A DNA stretch of 22,928 nt from Maribacter sp. (GCA_018679695.1 JAHHKH010000414.1:1-22928), one strand, 5' to 3'. Counted from the first letter of the stretch, positions 8,487 to 17,195 are shown. Notes: generated by a model from the sequence alone, not told the origin. Made by a program: numbers and translations.

Positions 8487-9878
8487 ATGGCAACTACTAG
8501 TAAACCTGCGAATCAAAGAGAACTTTTTGGCCATCCCGTAGGACTGTATATTTTATTTTTTACTGAAATGTGGGAGCGTTTTTCGTATTACGGAATGCGG
8601 GCAATTTTGGTACTTTATTTAGTAGCTAAAACCACTGAGGACAATCCCGGTTTGGGGTGGACCAATGGTGAAGCCCTGGCCCTGTATGGTTGGTACACCA
8701 TGCTGGTTTATGTAGCTTCGATCCCAGGGGGTTGGATAGCTGATAAATTTCTTGGCCAAAAGAAATCAGTTTTAGTAGGTGGAATATTATTGGTCATTGG
8801 TCATAGTGTCCTGGCCATTGAGCAAATGTGGGCTTTTTACTCCGGGCTTGGGTTCATAATTGCCGGTGTTGGCATGTTAAAACCCAATATTTCCACAATG
8901 GTTGGTGGGTTATATAAGCAGGGGGATATTCGGCGCGATAAAGGGTTTACTATTTTTTACATAGGTATTAATGTAGGGGCATTTTTGTCTAGTTTGATCG
9001 TTGGTACCGTTGGTGAAGTTTATGGTTGGCATTATGGGTTTGGCTTGGCCGGTATAGGTATGGCATTGGGCTTGATCCAATATTTGTTGGGCCAAAAATA
9101 CTTAAAGCATGTTGGTAACTTTTTAGGTGCTTCAGAGTTGGAATCTGAAAAGGATGCTATGGATAAGCCATTGACCAAAATCGAAAAGGACAGAATTGTA
9201 GTATTGTTCATTTCATTTATGTTGGTTATTGTCTTTTGGGGCGCTTTTGAACAAGCAGGTGGCCTAATGAACATTTATGCCTCGGAAAAAACGAATAGGA
9301 TACTATCTTTTTCTTTGCCTTTTATCGGCAATGAAATTCCTGCTTCCTGGTTTCAATCATTGAATGCCATGTTCATCATATTCCTTGGAACTTCGGTTGC
9401 CGGGTACTGGGCGAAACGCAAATTAAAGGGGAAATTGTCAACGGGACTTTTCAAGATGATTTTGGGTCTCATTATCATGGGTACGGGTTTCTTTTTTATG
9501 TCAGCGGCCGCCACGGAATATAATAGTGATGGTTCCTCAGCAATGTATTGGTTGGTATTGGCCTACCTGTTCCATACCGTGGGCGAATTATGCATTTCAC
9601 CAGTAGCATTATCCTATATTACCAAATTGGCTCCCCTCAAGTATGCTTCATTCATGATGGGTATTTATTTTGCCATGACCGGATTTGGCAATAAAGTAGC
9701 TGGATGGTTAGGTGAATCGGCCTCTTCATTTGGCGAATTTGCGGTGTTCACCGGTATCGCCGTATTCTGTATAATTTTTGGGGCCTTGGTGATGTTGTTC
9801 AGGAAAAAATTAGAGGCTTTGACCCATGGTGCGGAAGATGATGAACACGAATTGACAAAGGAAGAGGCCGCAGCATAG
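8487..9878 (+). CDS. POT/PTR2-family proton-coupled peptide transporter
   Basis: A 463-residue inner-membrane MFS protein of the POT (PTR2) family, which imports di- and tripeptides with protons. The family signature ExxERFxYYG is present (E27, E30, R31, F32, Y35, G36), followed by many hydrophobic segments. GINVGAFLSSLI is the second PTR2 signature region, and TVGELCISPVALSYITKLAP lies near the C-terminal half. The C-terminus is acidic and cytoplasmic-like (EDDEHELTKEEAAA). It follows the DPP IV gene by 17 bases on the same strand. The pairing suggests that dipeptides released by the peptidase are taken up by this carrier. This is family knowledge plus inference from proximity. Confidence 0.92.
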   Translation: MATTSKPANQRELFGHPVGLYILFFTEMWERFSYYGMRAILVLYLVAKTTEDNPGLGWTNGEALALYGWYTMLVYVASIPGGWIADKFLGQKKSVLVGGILLVIGHSVLAIEQMWAFYSGLGFIIAGVGMLKPNISTMVGGLYKQGDIRRDKGFTIFYIGINVGAFLSSLIVGTVGEVYGWHYGFGLAGIGMALGLIQYLLGQKYLKHVGNFLGASELESEKDAMDKPLTKIEKDRIVVLFISFMLVIVFWGAFEQAGGLMNIYASEKTNRILSFSLPFIGNEIPASWFQSLNAMFIIFLGTSVAGYWAKRKLKGKLSTGLFKMILGLIIMGTGFFFMSAAATEYNSDGSSAMYWLVLAYLFHTVGELCISPVALSYITKLAPLKYASFMMGIYFAMTGFGNKVAGWLGESASSFGEFAVFTGIAVFCIIFGALVMLFRKKLEALTHGAEDDEHELTKEEAAA

Positions 9879-9891
9879 GCCTAAACTTCTT

Positions 9892-11916
9892 TCAGTCCAA
9901 AACAAATGTATATGCTCCCTTTTCCCCAGTGTAGTGGAAAGGCAGCTCTTTTTTGGCGCAAGTTTGCTCCCAACGCTTTGTGTAACTCAGATAATTGCTG
10001 CCATCGGCAATCAACACCTTGGGTCGTAATGAATCTATGAGTCGATCTAGGTTTATTTTAGGGGATTGTGTCAATATAAGGTAATCAACGAACCCAACAT
10101 TATTTGAATAGATACCCAGGCTGTCCAATACCATTATTTTTTTGTCATTGAACCGATAGGCATTTGTAATCGATTGGAATTGTATTTTCTCTATCCTTTC
10201 ACCTATTTGAAAAGGAGTGGTAAAAAATTTAGAGGGAATACTATCATAAGTATAAATATTCAATTGATTTCCTTTTTGATGGGCCAAGATCGAGTTTTTG
10301 GTCTGATGGGCCACTAGAAATTGCTCTTTTTTATTCGTGATGTGTTGACTGTATAGTGTCCAGAGCTGTAGGCAGAGAACACAACTTAAAAAGGCCAAAG
10401 TATATTTATAGGATTTTTTGGTCAACATCCAGATCATTGAAATCAACAAACAATAAGCCAATACCAATTGAACATTATCAAATGGTATATGCCTAAATAT
10501 AAAGGCTTCTTGCTGGGCTACCCACTCAATTATAGAATTCATAAAACCAATAATCGAATTATAGAGTTCGATTAGTGGATTTGGTGCAATGTTAAGAAGT
10601 ATGAAGGCGATTACTAAAATTCCCAAGCCCAATATCAATCCTAAAAAAGGAACAATTAAAAGGTTTGAGACAAAGAACAACCCGGGAAATTGATGAAAAT
10701 AATAGAGGCTTATTGGTAAAACCCCAAGCTGCGCTGCCAGACTTACCGATAATAATTGCCAAAACTTTCTGAGCAACCAGTTTTTGGGAAACCAAAATTT
10801 CTGCAGGAAAGGATATATCCAAACTATGGCAAATACGGCTGAATAGCTCATTTGGAATCCTACATCGAACAAGAGTAATGGATCAATGACCAAAAGAATA
10901 AAGAACATTGATAAAGCCAGTATGTTGAAGGTATTACTGGGTCTATTTAAATATAGTGCATAAGCTACAAATGAGAACATTGTTACTGCCCTGACTACTG
11001 ATGGGGATAATCCTGCCAACAATGCAAATCCCCAAAGCAATAATACGATTAGTATAAGCTTGATGGTTTTGCCTTTTGGAAGTACTTCAATAGGGCGAAA
11101 GAGAAATTCGAGTAATAATAATATAATACCAATATGCAAACCCGAAACCGCTAAAATATGAACCGCCCCAGCATTCTTATAGTTTGTATAAGTTTCGATG
11201 GAAATATCATCACGTTGTCCTAAAAACAGTGCCTGTATTATTGCGAGTTCATCAGTACCAAAATCAGTTTGCTTTAATTTATCTATGATGTTTTGACGCA
11301 AGGATGCGGCATAACCCTTAATAGTTCTCGAAGGGTTTTCAAGCAAAGCATAATTGGTCGTATTCAACTTTAGTTGATGAAAAACCCCCTGATTCAACAT
11401 ATAATTCCTGTAATTGAATTGATGTGGATTCAAAGGCGGCTTAACTTCATCTTTAGGCGCAACCACTACGAGTTCATCATCTACCTGAAATTTTCGACTT
11501 GTCGAATCGATTGCCTTAGTAAGAATTATTTTTCCTGAAGCCTTGAAAGAATTGTATTCCGATACTTCTGAAAAATAACGGTCTGAATAAGCGGTTGATT
11601 TTAAAACCTCTGTAACCTTTAATTTCCAGTTTTGTGGTTCAACTGATATGATATTCAAATAATGGTCATTTGCATTTTTAGGTTCGACCCTAGCCATAAG
11701 GAGAATGCCAAGACAGAAAGTAGTCAGTGCTGCAATCAATCCAAAAGAAATACCAATGGCCTTTTTTTCCTTAACGAGGATAAAGCCAAGAGCGCACAGA
11801 AAAACCAAGGCAAGTAGTAATGGAAACTCAACTCCAGTATCAAAAAAATAACCAAACAGAATCCCCAAAACCAACAGAATTGTCAATTTTATGGGAATAA
11901 ATTTCAGCAGATGCAT
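9892..11916 (-). CDS. comEC: ComEC/Rec2-family DNA-uptake channel protein
   Basis: A 674-residue polytopic membrane protein. The N-terminus has several membrane helices (residues 1-75), then a DUF4131-like OB-fold region, then the Competence domain starting near 230. The hallmark HILAVSGLHIGIILLL (near 250) and GLSPSVVRAV (near 303) are visible. ComEC forms the inner-membrane channel through which one DNA strand enters during natural transformation. The soluble C-terminal part (about 540-674) looks like a remnant of the metallo-beta-lactamase-like domain (VDYLILTQSPKINLDRLIDS, ADGSNYLSY). No HxHxDH metal motif can be found in it. The ATG abuts the TAA of the upstream NlpC/P60 gene with zero spacing. 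The gene converges on the POT gene with a 13-base gap. Function in transformation here is unproven. Confidence 0.9.
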   Translation of the reverse strand: MHLLKFIPIKLTILLVLGILFGYFFDTGVEFPLLLALVFLCALGFILVKEKKAIGISFGLIAALTTFCLGILLMARVEPKNANDHYLNIISVEPQNWKLKVTEVLKSTAYSDRYFSEVSEYNSFKASGKIILTKAIDSTSRKFQVDDELVVVAPKDEVKPPLNPHQFNYRNYMLNQGVFHQLKLNTTNYALLENPSRTIKGYAASLRQNIIDKLKQTDFGTDELAIIQALFLGQRDDISIETYTNYKNAGAVHILAVSGLHIGIILLLLEFLFRPIEVLPKGKTIKLILIVLLLWGFALLAGLSPSVVRAVTMFSFVAYALYLNRPSNTFNILALSMFFILLVIDPLLLFDVGFQMSYSAVFAIVWIYPFLQKFWFPKNWLLRKFWQLLSVSLAAQLGVLPISLYYFHQFPGLFFVSNLLIVPFLGLILGLGILVIAFILLNIAPNPLIELYNSIIGFMNSIIEWVAQQEAFIFRHIPFDNVQLVLAYCLLISMIWMLTKKSYKYTLAFLSCVLCLQLWTLYSQHITNKKEQFLVAHQTKNSILAHQKGNQLNIYTYDSIPSKFFTTPFQIGERIEKIQFQSITNAYRFNDKKIMVLDSLGIYSNNVGFVDYLILTQSPKINLDRLIDSLRPKVLIADGSNYLSYTKRWEQTCAKKELPFHYTGEKGAYTFVLD

Positions 11917-12474
11917 TTAGAGGATTCTTGTTGCTTTTACAAAAGCATAATTCCAATAACCTTCCCGTAAGGAAGAAACGATAACCCCTCTGGAAGTTGA
12001 AGCATGGATAAATTTGATTTCATCATCTTCTACGGCAACTACCAAACCTACATGATTGATTTTTTTCCCCTTTCGTGTGGTTTTAAAGAACAATAGATCC
12101 CCCTTTTCAACTTGATTTACCCGAATACGCTTACCTTCATTGGCCATTTCATTGGAAATTCTTGGAATGGGAATATCATGCTCTTTGAAAGAAACATAGA
12201 GTAATCCTGAACAGTCCATGCCTTTACTGGTGGTTCCACCGTATTTATATCGAACGCCTGAATAGGTAAGTGCGGTATTGATGATGTCATTGGCTTTGGA
12301 AGAAGGTGAATCTGACGTTGGCGCCTTTAGAACAGTACTATCAATTTCGGTTACCTTATTATCTGAGGAAGCTTCGACCGTAATTTTACGCTCCTTAGCA
12401 TAGGTAGTTTTCTTTTTGACCACACAGCTGCCTAAAAAAAACAAGATTAAAATAAATGGAAATATTCTTTTCAT
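11917..12474 (-). CDS. NlpC/P60 (C40) cell-wall peptidase, lipoprotein
   Basis: A 185-residue predicted lipoprotein. Residues 1-17 form a lipoprotein signal with lipobox FLGSC (C17), followed by a basic KKK stretch and a Ser/Thr-rich linker to about residue 60. The NlpC/P60 catalytic domain fills 62-185: nucleophile C88 in GMDCSGLLY, first His H141 in NHVGLV, and the polar third residue H157 in FIHAST. This family cleaves peptidoglycan stem peptides, typically gamma-D-Glu-diaminopimelate bonds. It is presumably tethered to a membrane facing the periplasm. It lies 33 bases downstream of lpxB and directly abuts comEC (TAAATG), so it is probably part of the surE-lpxB-comEC operon. The catalytic set is intact. 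The wall substrate is inferred from the family. Confidence 0.92.
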   Translation of the reverse strand: MKRIFPFILILFFLGSCVVKKKTTYAKERKITVEASSDNKVTEIDSTVLKAPTSDSPSSKANDIINTALTYSGVRYKYGGTTSKGMDCSGLLYVSFKEHDIPIPRISNEMANEGKRIRVNQVEKGDLLFFKTTRKGKKINHVGLVVAVEDDEIKFIHASTSRGVIVSSLREGYWNYAFVKATRIL

Positions 12475-12507
12475 CCAAAGAAAGGTACTAGTCCTTGGAT
12501 ATCAAAT

Positions 12508-13620
12508 TTAAGAATTTTCTGCAATTTGAATTGCCACCTTCTCACTTGCCCCTTTTCCTCCGAGCTTTTTTCTAAGAAGATCATAGGCCTTCAATTGATT
12601 TTCACGGCCTTTACCATCGAGTATTTCGATCAGTTCTTTTTTTAGGTTTTTAGTATTGAGGTCATTTTGTATAAGCTCTTTCACTACTTCCTTATCCATT
12701 ATCAAATTTACCAGTGAAATATACTTCAGGGTAATAATTCGCTTGGCGATTTGATAGGAGAGCCAATTGGCCTTATAGCAAACAACCTGAGGAACATTGA
12801 ACAATGCTGTTTCCAAAGTTGCGGTACCACTGGTCACCAAGGCGGCATGGGATACATTCAATAAATCATAGGTTTTATTGGCCACAAATCCAATATTGGC
12901 ATTTTTTAAAAACGGCTTGTAAAATTCTTCATCCAAACTAGGTGCACCACCAATCACAAAGTAATATTCGGGAAATTCGTTGCTGACAGATAGCATTATT
13001 CGAAGCATTTTCTGTACCTCCTGTTTGCGACTTCCAGGCAACAAGGCGACAATGCGATTACCCTTGTCCAAGTTGTTTTCAATCCTGAATTTCTTTTCAT
13101 CGACCTTTTTTCGATCGCCAATGGCATCAATTAATGGATGGCCAACGAAATTTACTGGGAAGCCATGTTTCTTCTCGTAGAATTCTTTTTCAAAAGGAAG
13201 AATAACATACATGGCGTCAATATCCCTTTTTATCCCGTTGATCCTACCTTCCCGTGAAGCCCAAATTTGTGGTGAAATGTAATAATTAGTCCTATAATTC
13301 TGCTGCTTTGCCCATTTTGCGATTCGCAGATTGAAACCGGAATAATCTATAAAAATAATGACATCGGGATTAAATTGGGCAATATCATTTTTACAGAATT
13401 TAATGCTCTTATAGATTGTAGAAAGGTTCAATAAAACCTCCAAGAATCCCATAAAGGCCATTTCTCTGTAGTGTTTTACCAAAATACCGCCTGCTGCTTG
13501 CATTAAATCGCCGCCCCAACATCTGACAATGGCCTTCGAATCCTTATTTTTCAAGGCTTTAATAAGGTTTGAACCATGAAGATCTCCTGATGCCTCCCCA
13601 GCGATGATATAGTATTTCAT
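12508..13620 (-). CDS. lpxB: Lipid-A-disaccharide synthase
   Basis: A 370-residue glycosyltransferase of family GT19. It joins UDP-2,3-diacylglucosamine and lipid X to make the lipid A disaccharide, at the cytoplasmic face of the inner membrane. The N-terminal GEASGDLHGSNLIKAL (8-23) is diagnostic, as are MAFMGFLEVL, FIDYSGFNLRIAKWAK, YYISPQIWASREGRI and VNFVGHPLID. The sugar-nucleotide region carries LPGSRKQEV and VTSGTATLETALFNVPQVV. The length is normal for the family. It begins one base after the stop of the 94-aa membrane protein and is downstream of surE, an arrangement I associate with Bacteroidota genomes. No other lpx gene is in the window. Confidence 0.96.
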   Translation of the reverse strand: MKYYIIAGEASGDLHGSNLIKALKNKDSKAIVRCWGGDLMQAAGGILVKHYREMAFMGFLEVLLNLSTIYKSIKFCKNDIAQFNPDVIIFIDYSGFNLRIAKWAKQQNYRTNYYISPQIWASREGRINGIKRDIDAMYVILPFEKEFYEKKHGFPVNFVGHPLIDAIGDRKKVDEKKFRIENNLDKGNRIVALLPGSRKQEVQKMLRIMLSVSNEFPEYYFVIGGAPSLDEEFYKPFLKNANIGFVANKTYDLLNVSHAALVTSGTATLETALFNVPQVVCYKANWLSYQIAKRIITLKYISLVNLIMDKEVVKELIQNDLNTKNLKKELIEILDGKGRENQLKAYDLLRKKLGGKGASEKVAIQIAENS

Positions 13621-13621
13621 A

Positions 13622-13906
13622 TTAAAATACTTTGTAATATAGAATTACCAAGGCAGTAAGTATCGTAGCGATCAATACGCCCTTGGCCCTTTGGTCCCTT
13701 CGCAATTTTAAAAATCCAAAAAAGGCAACCAAATTCAGTATAGCGCCCAAGGCGAGGAGACTTCCGACATGCCCCTGTTGTATGGCAGCTTCAAACGTTT
13801 CGGTTATTCCCAAATCGGAAAACAAAAGAATATAAATCAAGACTCCAATTGTATTGGCAATAAGGCCCACGATAAAACCTATGATAATCTCCTTTTTAGT
13901 GTTCAT
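13622..13906 (-). CDS. Three-helix membrane protein between surE and lpxB, unknown
   Basis: A 94-residue hydrophobic protein with three predicted membrane helices: about residues 7-30 (IIIGFIVGLIANTIGVLIYI), 48-67 (VGSLLALGAILNLVAFFGFL) and 75-93 (GVLIATILTALVILYYKVF). A basic loop (KLRRDQRAK) lies between the second and third. The ATG at 13906 overlaps the surE stop by 11 bases. Its stop leaves only one base before the lpxB ATG, so it is almost surely co-translated with both. I do not recognise a functional family. A link to lipid A synthesis or the inner membrane is suggested only by position. Confidence 0.8.
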   Translation of the reverse strand: MNTKKEIIIGFIVGLIANTIGVLIYILLFSDLGITETFEAAIQQGHVGSLLALGAILNLVAFFGFLKLRRDQRAKGVLIATILTALVILYYKVF

Positions 13907-14678
13907 GTAAATTCCAATTATTTATACTTTGAATGGCATGATGTGCGGTAAGGTCAAATTGCGTGGGTACTATTGAGACAAAACCATTGGAAAGTGCCCA
14001 TTCATCGGTATCTTCCCCTTTGTCCAACAATTCAAATTCGCCGGTGAGCCAATAGTAATCCTTGCCCATTGGATTTGTGCGTTTATCGAATTTCTCTTTC
14101 CAGTTCGCACGGGCTTGCCTACAAATCTTAATGCCCTTGGGTAATTCATTCTGCATTTTGGGTATGTTCACGTTTAGAACCACACCTTTTGGCATTGTAT
14201 TTTTTAAGGCTTCTTGAACTATTCTTTTTATTGCGTTCCCGGATGATTCAAAATCAGCATTCCACGAGTAATCGCACAATGAGAAACCAATTGCCGGTAT
14301 ACCTTCTATACCCGCTTCTATTGCAGCACTCATTGTGCCTGAATAAATCACATTTATTGAAGAATTTGAACCATGGTTAATTCCGCTTATGCAGATATCG
14401 GGCTTGCGATCTAATAATTCCTGCAGTGCCAATTTAACACAATCAGCCGGTGTTCCACTGCAGCTATATTCGGCAACTGCACCATCTTTTAAATCGACCT
14501 TGATTTTACTTGAATATAAGGTGCTATCAAGGGTTATGGCATGACCCATGCCCGACTGGGGACTGTCAGGTGCAACTACCACAACTTCCCCAATATCAGC
14601 CATAAAACGAATTAGGGCACGTAATCCTGGAGCTGTAATTCCGTCATCATTTGTAACTAAAATCAGGGGTTTTTCCAT
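13896..14678 (-). CDS. surE: 5'/3'-nucleotidase SurE
   Basis: A SurE-family phosphatase of 260 residues from the chosen start, which hydrolyses nucleoside 5'- and 3'-monophosphates. The N-terminal metal-binding LVTNDDGITAPG (D9, D10 in this numbering) is the family signature. It is followed by VVAPDSPQSGMGHAIT, and by SGINHGSNSSINVIYSGTMSAAIEG-like sequence, which supplies the conserved Asn/Ser metal and phosphate ligands. The frame extends upstream to an ATG at 14729, but the 17 extra residues are untypical. A promoter-like pair (14744-14713) lies across that extension, so I take the ATG at 14678. It is the first gene of the minus-strand run to comEC and overlaps the next gene by 11 bases. 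Confidence 0.94.
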   Translation of the reverse strand: MEKPLILVTNDDGITAPGLRALIRFMADIGEVVVVAPDSPQSGMGHAITLDSTLYSSKIKVDLKDGAVAEYSCSGTPADCVKLALQELLDRKPDICISGINHGSNSSINVIYSGTMSAAIEAGIEGIPAIGFSLCDYSWNADFESSGNAIKRIVQEALKNTMPKGVVLNVNIPKMQNELPKGIKICRQARANWKEKFDKRTNPMGKDYYWLTGEFELLDKGEDTDEWALSNGFVSIVPTQFDLTAHHAIQSINNWNLHEH

Positions 14679-14712
14679 TTCATATACTTTCTTGGGTAAA
14701 AATACGTTTAAA

Positions 14713-14744
14713 AAAAGATATGTTCCCATATGGTGTTTAACAAA
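14713..14744 (-). promoter_or_regulatory. Candidate promoter of the surE-lpxB-comEC operon
   Basis: On the minus strand, TTTG at 14744-14741, a 20-base spacer and TATCTTTT at 14720-14713 fit the Bacteroidota promoter (TTTG, 19-21, TAnnTTTG) with one mismatch at the last base. The implied start near 14706 leaves a leader of about 28 bases to the ATG at 14678. The upstream ATG at 14729 lies in the spacer and could not be transcribed from this promoter. Confidence 0.45.
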
Positions 14745-14880
14745 AATTTAATGGCTGCTTGTACAGTACTGGCACGGTTTTTTCAGTATATTAGGGATCT
14801 CGTTATGTTCTAGAAACATGTTTTTGGAGTCCTTATCTGTAAGAAGTAAGGATCAATAATTAATAACAAAGGATATTTTT

Positions 14881-17019
14881 ATGAAAAGGAATCTAGCCTA
14901 CGCCCTTATCGCATTACTGGTTGCTGTTGCTTCTTGCAGCTTTACCAATAAATCTTTCGAAAATGATGACAAGGACAAATTGTTGTTGGATTTGATTACG
15001 TATGTTCTGGAAAGAGGGCACTATGAACCAAAAGATATCAATGATGATTTTTCTGTAAACGTATTCGAGGATTTTATCGATATTCTTGATCCCACAAAAA
15101 GATATTTTCTTGAGGATGATATCATGGAATTCGAGAAATACAAATTTCAAATAGACGATCAAATCAAGAACACCGATATTGCTTTCTTCAATTTGGTTTA
15201 TGAGAGATTAATGACCAGAATGCAGGATGCCAAGGATATTTACAAACAAGTTTTGGCAGATCCGTTTGACTATGATGTCGAAGAAAGTATTAGTATAAAC
15301 TATGAGAATGAACTTTTTGCTTCCTCGAAATCCGAATTAATGGAAAGATGGAGAAAGCAATTGAAGTATGCGACCTTGGGCACCTACGATTCCAAGTTGT
15401 CCAGATCTAAAAAGGATGCTGAATTCTCTGATACGAATAATAAGAAAAAAATTCTCACACCTGAGGAGGCCGAAAAAGAAGCAAGGGAATCCACACAAAA
15501 GACCTTGGATGAGTTTTTTGACTTTATCGACGATTTGGAACGCAAGGATTGGTTCGTTCAATATATCAATACCATAGTAGATGAATTTGACCCCCATACC
15601 TTTTACTTCGCCCCTGATGATAAAGAGAAGTTTGATGTTAGTATGTCAGGAAAGTTCGAAGGTATTGGAGCACGTTTGCAAAAGAAACCTGAAGGAGCAA
15701 AAATTGTTGAGATTATTTCAGGAGGTCCGGTATGGAGAGACAAACGCCTTGAGGTAGGTGACGAAATAATCAGGGTTGGTCAGGATGGTGAAGACCCAAT
15801 CGATATAGTTGGTATGCGTTTGGATGATGCCATTAAATTGATAAAGGGTCCTGAAGGTACTGTTGTGGACCTTACCGTGAGAAAGGTAGATGGCGCAATT
15901 GATGTAATCTCACTTACACGTGATGTGGTTGAATTGGAGGAGTCGTATGCAAAATCAGCGAATATCATAAAGGATGACCAACAATTTGGTCTCATCAATC
16001 TTCCTAAGTTTTATGTTGATTTTAATGATTATTCTGAACGTAATGCGGCAACCGATGTTGCGAAAGAGGTAGAAAGATTAAAACAGGAAGGTGCCGAAGG
16101 GCTGATTCTAGACCTACGTGATAACGGTGGCGGTTCATTGAAGACCGTTGTTGAAATGGCAGGTTTATTTATAAAGGATGGCCCAATAGTTCAAGTACGC
16201 TCCAATGGCAAAGGAAAGGATGTATACGATGATAAGGATGAACGCATTCAATGGGATGGTCCTTTGGTCATTTTGGTGAATGAACTTTCCGCTTCGGCCT
16301 CCGAAATTTTGGCTGCAGCAATGCAGGATTATAAAAGGGCTATCGTAATAGGTAGTAAGCAAACATTTGGTAAAGGAACCGTTCAGAATGTAATTCCTTT
16401 GGATAATATCGTCCGTAGCAATGAGCACGGCGATTTGGGAGCCATTAAGTTGACCACACAGAAGTTTTATAGGATAAATGGTGGGTCTACCCAGTTGGAA
16501 GGTGTTAAAAGCGACGTGGTTGTTCCAGATAAATATAGCTATATAGATTTAGGTGAAAGAGATCAATCGAACCCGTTGAAATGGGATAAGATAACACCTG
16601 CCGATTATGAGTTGTGGGACGGCTATATTGATTATGAGCAAACTATTGCAAATAGTAAAAGAAGAATGGATGCCAATCCTCAGATAAAGTTAATTGAGGA
16701 AAATGCCAAATGGATAAAATCCGAGCAGGATGATAACCTGATTTCTTTGAACTATGACATTTATAAGGCTGAAGTGATGAAAGACAAGGCAAGATCGGAT
16801 TACTTTAAATCCATTTTGGAATATGATTCCAAGTTAACCTTTGAATCTTTAAAGTATGAGGAAGAATTGTTTACGAAAGATTCTGTTTTAAGGGAAAAGA
16901 GAGACCGTTGGCATAAAGACCTCGCCAAGGATGTATATATAGAGGAAGCTGTGAATGTATTGCAAGACCTTAAAATAAATAACATTAAACATGCTAAATT
17001 AGCTAGTGTAAAGGGGTAG
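14881..17019 (+). CDS. prc: Tail-specific (C-terminal processing) protease, S41
   Basis: A 712-residue periplasmic protease of the Tsp/Prc type that degrades or trims proteins from the C-terminus. It starts with a lipoprotein-like signal (lipobox VASC, C19). An N-terminal helical region follows (about 35-230, with ILDPTKRYFLEDD). A PDZ domain lies at about 255-340 (FEGIGARLQ ... GDEIIRVGQDG). The S41 domain contains LDLRDNGGGSL (411-420) and SASASEILAAAMQDYKRA (470-487). The Ser/Lys dyad is assigned as S472 and K498 (TFGKGTVQ). The spacing matches E. coli Tsp allowing one inserted residue. A Tsp C-terminal domain (about 560-690) completes it, giving the long Prc architecture and not the shorter CtpA one. 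It is transcribed alone, divergent from surE, and closed by a hairpin terminator. Confidence 0.94.
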   Translation: MKRNLAYALIALLVAVASCSFTNKSFENDDKDKLLLDLITYVLERGHYEPKDINDDFSVNVFEDFIDILDPTKRYFLEDDIMEFEKYKFQIDDQIKNTDIAFFNLVYERLMTRMQDAKDIYKQVLADPFDYDVEESISINYENELFASSKSELMERWRKQLKYATLGTYDSKLSRSKKDAEFSDTNNKKKILTPEEAEKEARESTQKTLDEFFDFIDDLERKDWFVQYINTIVDEFDPHTFYFAPDDKEKFDVSMSGKFEGIGARLQKKPEGAKIVEIISGGPVWRDKRLEVGDEIIRVGQDGEDPIDIVGMRLDDAIKLIKGPEGTVVDLTVRKVDGAIDVISLTRDVVELEESYAKSANIIKDDQQFGLINLPKFYVDFNDYSERNAATDVAKEVERLKQEGAEGLILDLRDNGGGSLKTVVEMAGLFIKDGPIVQVRSNGKGKDVYDDKDERIQWDGPLVILVNELSASASEILAAAMQDYKRAIVIGSKQTFGKGTVQNVIPLDNIVRSNEHGDLGAIKLTTQKFYRINGGSTQLEGVKSDVVVPDKYSYIDLGERDQSNPLKWDKITPADYELWDGYIDYEQTIANSKRRMDANPQIKLIEENAKWIKSEQDDNLISLNYDIYKAEVMKDKARSDYFKSILEYDSKLTFESLKYEEELFTKDSVLREKRDRWHKDLAKDVYIEEAVNVLQDLKINNIKHAKLASVKG

Positions 17020-17166
17020 GCAATGTCCTTAGAAATTTTCAAGTAGACCCTGACCGTAGTAAGTGTCGGGGTTTTCTTTGTTCATCCTTTTTGGAAAAAG
17101 TGATGTATACTTAAATTTGATTGCGAAAGATCATCAGATATACATTAAAAATAAGCCGTAAAACAT

Positions 17167-17195
17167 AAAAGCCCTGCATAAACTGCAGGGCTTTT
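17167..17195. terminator. Bidirectional intrinsic terminator, prc / sugar porter
   Basis: A perfect 12-bp inverted repeat (AAAAGCCCTGCA at 17167-17178, TGCAGGGCTTTT at 17184-17195) surrounds the 5-base loop TAAAC. The GC-rich core is flanked by A and T runs, so it can work on both strands. It lies between the convergent prc (+, ends 17019) and sugar porter (-, ends 17237) genes. The rest of the 217-base gap shows nothing else I can support. Confidence 0.9.

Noticed and set aside
9861..9893. Imperfect inverted repeat (AGGCC at 9865-9869, GGCCT at 9878-9882, with outer GAAG/CTTC) at the POT/ComEC convergent ends
   Set aside because: The stem is interrupted by unpaired bases and lies mostly inside the POT coding end, without a proper T run. 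It may help termination but is too weak to call.
14830..14852. TCCTTA ... TAAGGA inverted repeat with an 11-base loop in the prc leader
   Set aside because: Six paired bases with a long loop are expected by chance in AT-rich intergenic DNA, and no conserved riboswitch or leader peptide is visible.
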